Below, piece after piece: positions 62,899-64,000 of a DNA stretch of 64,000 nucleotides. The stretch lies in the NCBI RefSeq assembly GCF_022458865.1, contig NZ_JAJNMU010000017.1, forward strand, positions 62,001-126,000, read 5' to 3'. The notes under the pieces are model-generated. The model was not told the DNA's origin. It made no database searches and worked only from the letters and a program-made list of their open reading frames with translations. Position 1 is the stretch's first letter. Every line of letters starts with the position of its first letter. Source of the DNA: Paenibacillus periandrae (GTDB lineage: Bacteria > Bacillota > Bacilli > Paenibacillales > NBRC-103111). The position numbers and the translations under genes were made by a program.

Positions 62899-63624
62899 AT
62901 GCTTCCTTTTATCTCCTTAATGCTGCTGGCTTTAGCGGTTAGCTTGGATGGTTTTGGCGTAGGTGTGACGTACGGCCTGCGCAAGATTCGGATGCCCTTG
63001 GTATCGATTGCTATCATTTCAGGCTGCTCCGGCATTATTATTTATACTTCGATGCAGATTGGTGTCTGGATTAGCTTGTATGTCGATCCGGTTTTTGCTA
63101 AAAGCATCGGTGGCATCATCCTGATCGGTATCGGCATGTGGGCGTTGTATCAGGTGCTGGGAAGTAAACAGGAATCTACAGAAGCAGTGCCCGCTAGCGT
63201 GGCTGCAACGTCTTCTGTAGTTCAACACACGGAAGACTCCACTGGAATGGTGGACGATCCTACAGACGTGCAGCCTAGTGCCAAGGAAGTATTGTATATC
63301 GAGCTTAAACGCTTTGGCTTGGTCATTCAAATTTTGCGAACACCATCTATGGCTGATATGGATCGATCTGGCAATATTTCTCCTTATGAAGCTTTTCTTC
63401 TTGGGATCGCTTTATCACTCGATGCTTTTGGAGCCGGGATTGGTGCGGCCTTAATCGGTTTTACGCCGTGGCTAACCTCAATGGTTATTGCTATGGCAAG
63501 CGGGATGTTTTTGGCGGCAGGCTTGCGTGTAGGCTATAAATATGCAGAATTATCTTGGATGCGAAGCTTATCCGTCTTTCCGGGATTTGTATTGATTGTG
63601 ATGGGAATTATGAAGCTGTTATAA
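62899..63624 (+). CDS. ytaF: Sporulation membrane protein YtaF (MntP-like)
   Basis: 241 residues, six predicted membrane segments arranged as a repeated unit (LAVSLDGFGVGVTYGLRKIR near the start; IALSLDAFGAGIGAALIGF in the second half). The MntP/YtaF family exports manganese or similar ions; YtaF is made at sporulation in Bacillus. A long polar loop (about 95-155) with TSSVVQHTEDSTG separates the halves. The gene lies between mutM and coaE as in related species. Confidence 0.92.
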   Translation: MLPFISLMLLALAVSLDGFGVGVTYGLRKIRMPLVSIAIISGCSGIIIYTSMQIGVWISLYVDPVFAKSIGGIILIGIGMWALYQVLGSKQESTEAVPASVAATSSVVQHTEDSTGMVDDPTDVQPSAKEVLYIELKRFGLVIQILRTPSMADMDRSGNISPYEAFLLGIALSLDAFGAGIGAALIGFTPWLTSMVIAMASGMFLAAGLRVGYKYAELSWMRSLSVFPGFVLIVMGIMKLL

Positions 63625-63631
63625 TAAGCAG

Positions 63632-63759
63632 ATGCTTACGAGGTCAGTTTTGCTAAAGCAAAACTTAAAAGAGAATGCTTACGAGGTCAGTTTTGCTAAA
63701 GCAAAACTTAAAAAAGAATGCTTACGAAGTCAGTTTTGCAAAAGCAAAACTTTAAGGAG
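63632..63759 (+). repeat. Three tandem 43-bp hairpin repeats upstream of coaE
   Basis: Copies start at 63632, 63675 and 63718, exactly 43 bases apart. Each contains ATGCTTACGAGGTCAGTTTT with AGTTTTGCT able to pair with AGCAAAACT. Only the third copy ends in the full ribosome site AAGGAG used by coaE; the first two have AAAAGAG-like ends. A fourth, more divergent copy is at 27030-27068. Confidence 0.9.
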
Positions 63760-63769
63760 ACTAGCCACC

Positions 63770-64000
63770 ATGAATATAGGGTTAACCGGAGGCATCGCCT
63801 GCGGCAAAAGCACCGTTAGCAATATGCTGGTGCAGCGCGGCGCGATGCTGGTTGATGCCGATCGGATCGCGAGAGAAGTTGTGGAACCTGGAATGCCTGC
63901 TCTTGATACCATAGTGGACCGGTTTGGTAAGGAAATATTATTTCCCGACGGTACATTAAACCGTAAGAAGCTGGGCGAAACGGTGTTTGGCAATAAGGAA
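63770..64000 (+). CDS. coaE: Dephospho-CoA kinase (5' part, runs off the window)
   Basis: The first 77 codons give NIGLTGGIACGKSTVSNML, with P-loop GGIACGKST, followed by VDADRIAREVVEPG, the substrate and lid region of CoaE. It phosphorylates dephospho-CoA in the last step of coenzyme A synthesis. The ATG at 63770 follows AAGGAGA at the end of the third hairpin repeat. The remaining 120 or so residues lie outside the window. Confidence 0.95.
   Translation, partial: MNIGLTGGIACGKSTVSNMLVQRGAMLVDADRIAREVVEPGMPALDTIVDRFGKEILFPDGTLNRKKLGETVFGNKE

Noticed and set aside
63632..63759. CRISPR-like reading of the three 43-bp repeats
   Set aside because: The copies are directly adjacent without spacers, contain a hairpin and end in a ribosome site, so a leader repeat is the better reading.
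1..64000. CRISPR array, prophage, insertion sequences, tRNA or rRNA genes
   Set aside because: No regularly spaced short repeats with unique spacers, no transposase or integrase frame, and no tRNA- or rRNA-like sequence noticed on either strand.

Overview
The window looks like chromosomal DNA of a spore-forming, Gram-positive soil bacterium of the Paenibacillus type (Bacillota). The signs are sugar-importer operons with lipoprotein binding proteins, a YesM/YesN-type two-component pair, a GH127 glycosidase, Spo0E-like, YjcZ-like and YtaF sporulation genes, GlnR/TnrA-, CcpA- and PhoP-like operator sequences, and the order polA-mutM-ytaF-coaE. I saw no rRNA, tRNA, CRISPR array, prophage or intact insertion sequence. 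Function calls come from reading motifs, not from database searches.

Layout. 1-2232: end of a sugar-importer operon (binding protein, Gfo/Idh/MocA oxidoreductase). 2783-10548: sensor kinase and response regulator, nucleoside hydrolase, a three-gene ABC importer, and a ribokinase gene reduced to its two ends; together this reads as ribonucleoside scavenging that has lost its kinase. 10591-21646: an AraC-type regulator divergent from a GH127 beta-L-arabinofuranosidase, a second ABC importer, a fragment of a sensor kinase, then a GntR regulator, an IlvD/Edd-family sugar-acid dehydratase and an unrecognised TIM-barrel-like protein. 21757-23334: a YpsA-like (DUF1273) protein, a very short peptide gene with an A8 run, and an amidoligase. 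23415-26947: two MFS transporters and a polysaccharide deacetylase lipoprotein.

27078-30801: metallophosphoesterase, sulfatase and LacI regulator. The sulfatase and regulator promoters carry the same 24-bp double operator in opposite orientations. 30905-41987: a cysteine-phytase-like phosphatase, three tandem paralogous binding proteins, a xylose-isomerase-like TIM barrel, a fused two-domain permease, an ABC ATPase, an MgtC-family protein, a HAD phosphatase and an inositol-monophosphatase-family enzyme, all on one strand. I read this as an import and dephosphorylation system for phosphorylated polyols or sugars, and it is the best candidate for an undescribed system here.

42070-51455 holds single genes: a secreted asparaginase behind two perfect GlnR/TnrA boxes, an aldo/keto reductase, a large AT-rich secreted carbohydrate-binding protein, a 36-residue YjcZ-like gene, a c-di-GMP-I (GEMM) riboswitch in front of a Spo0E-like gene, a ClC-family transporter and a chemotaxis receptor. 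51603-56312 is pstS-pstC-pstA-pstB-phoU behind a PhoP-like box, with a long imperfect inverted repeat between pstS and pstC. It is followed by an EAL/GGDEF protein, a convergent HAD protein, and polA-mutM-ytaF-coaE. Three tandem 43-bp hairpin repeats precede coaE, which runs off the window; a related copy lies in front of the metallophosphoesterase gene.
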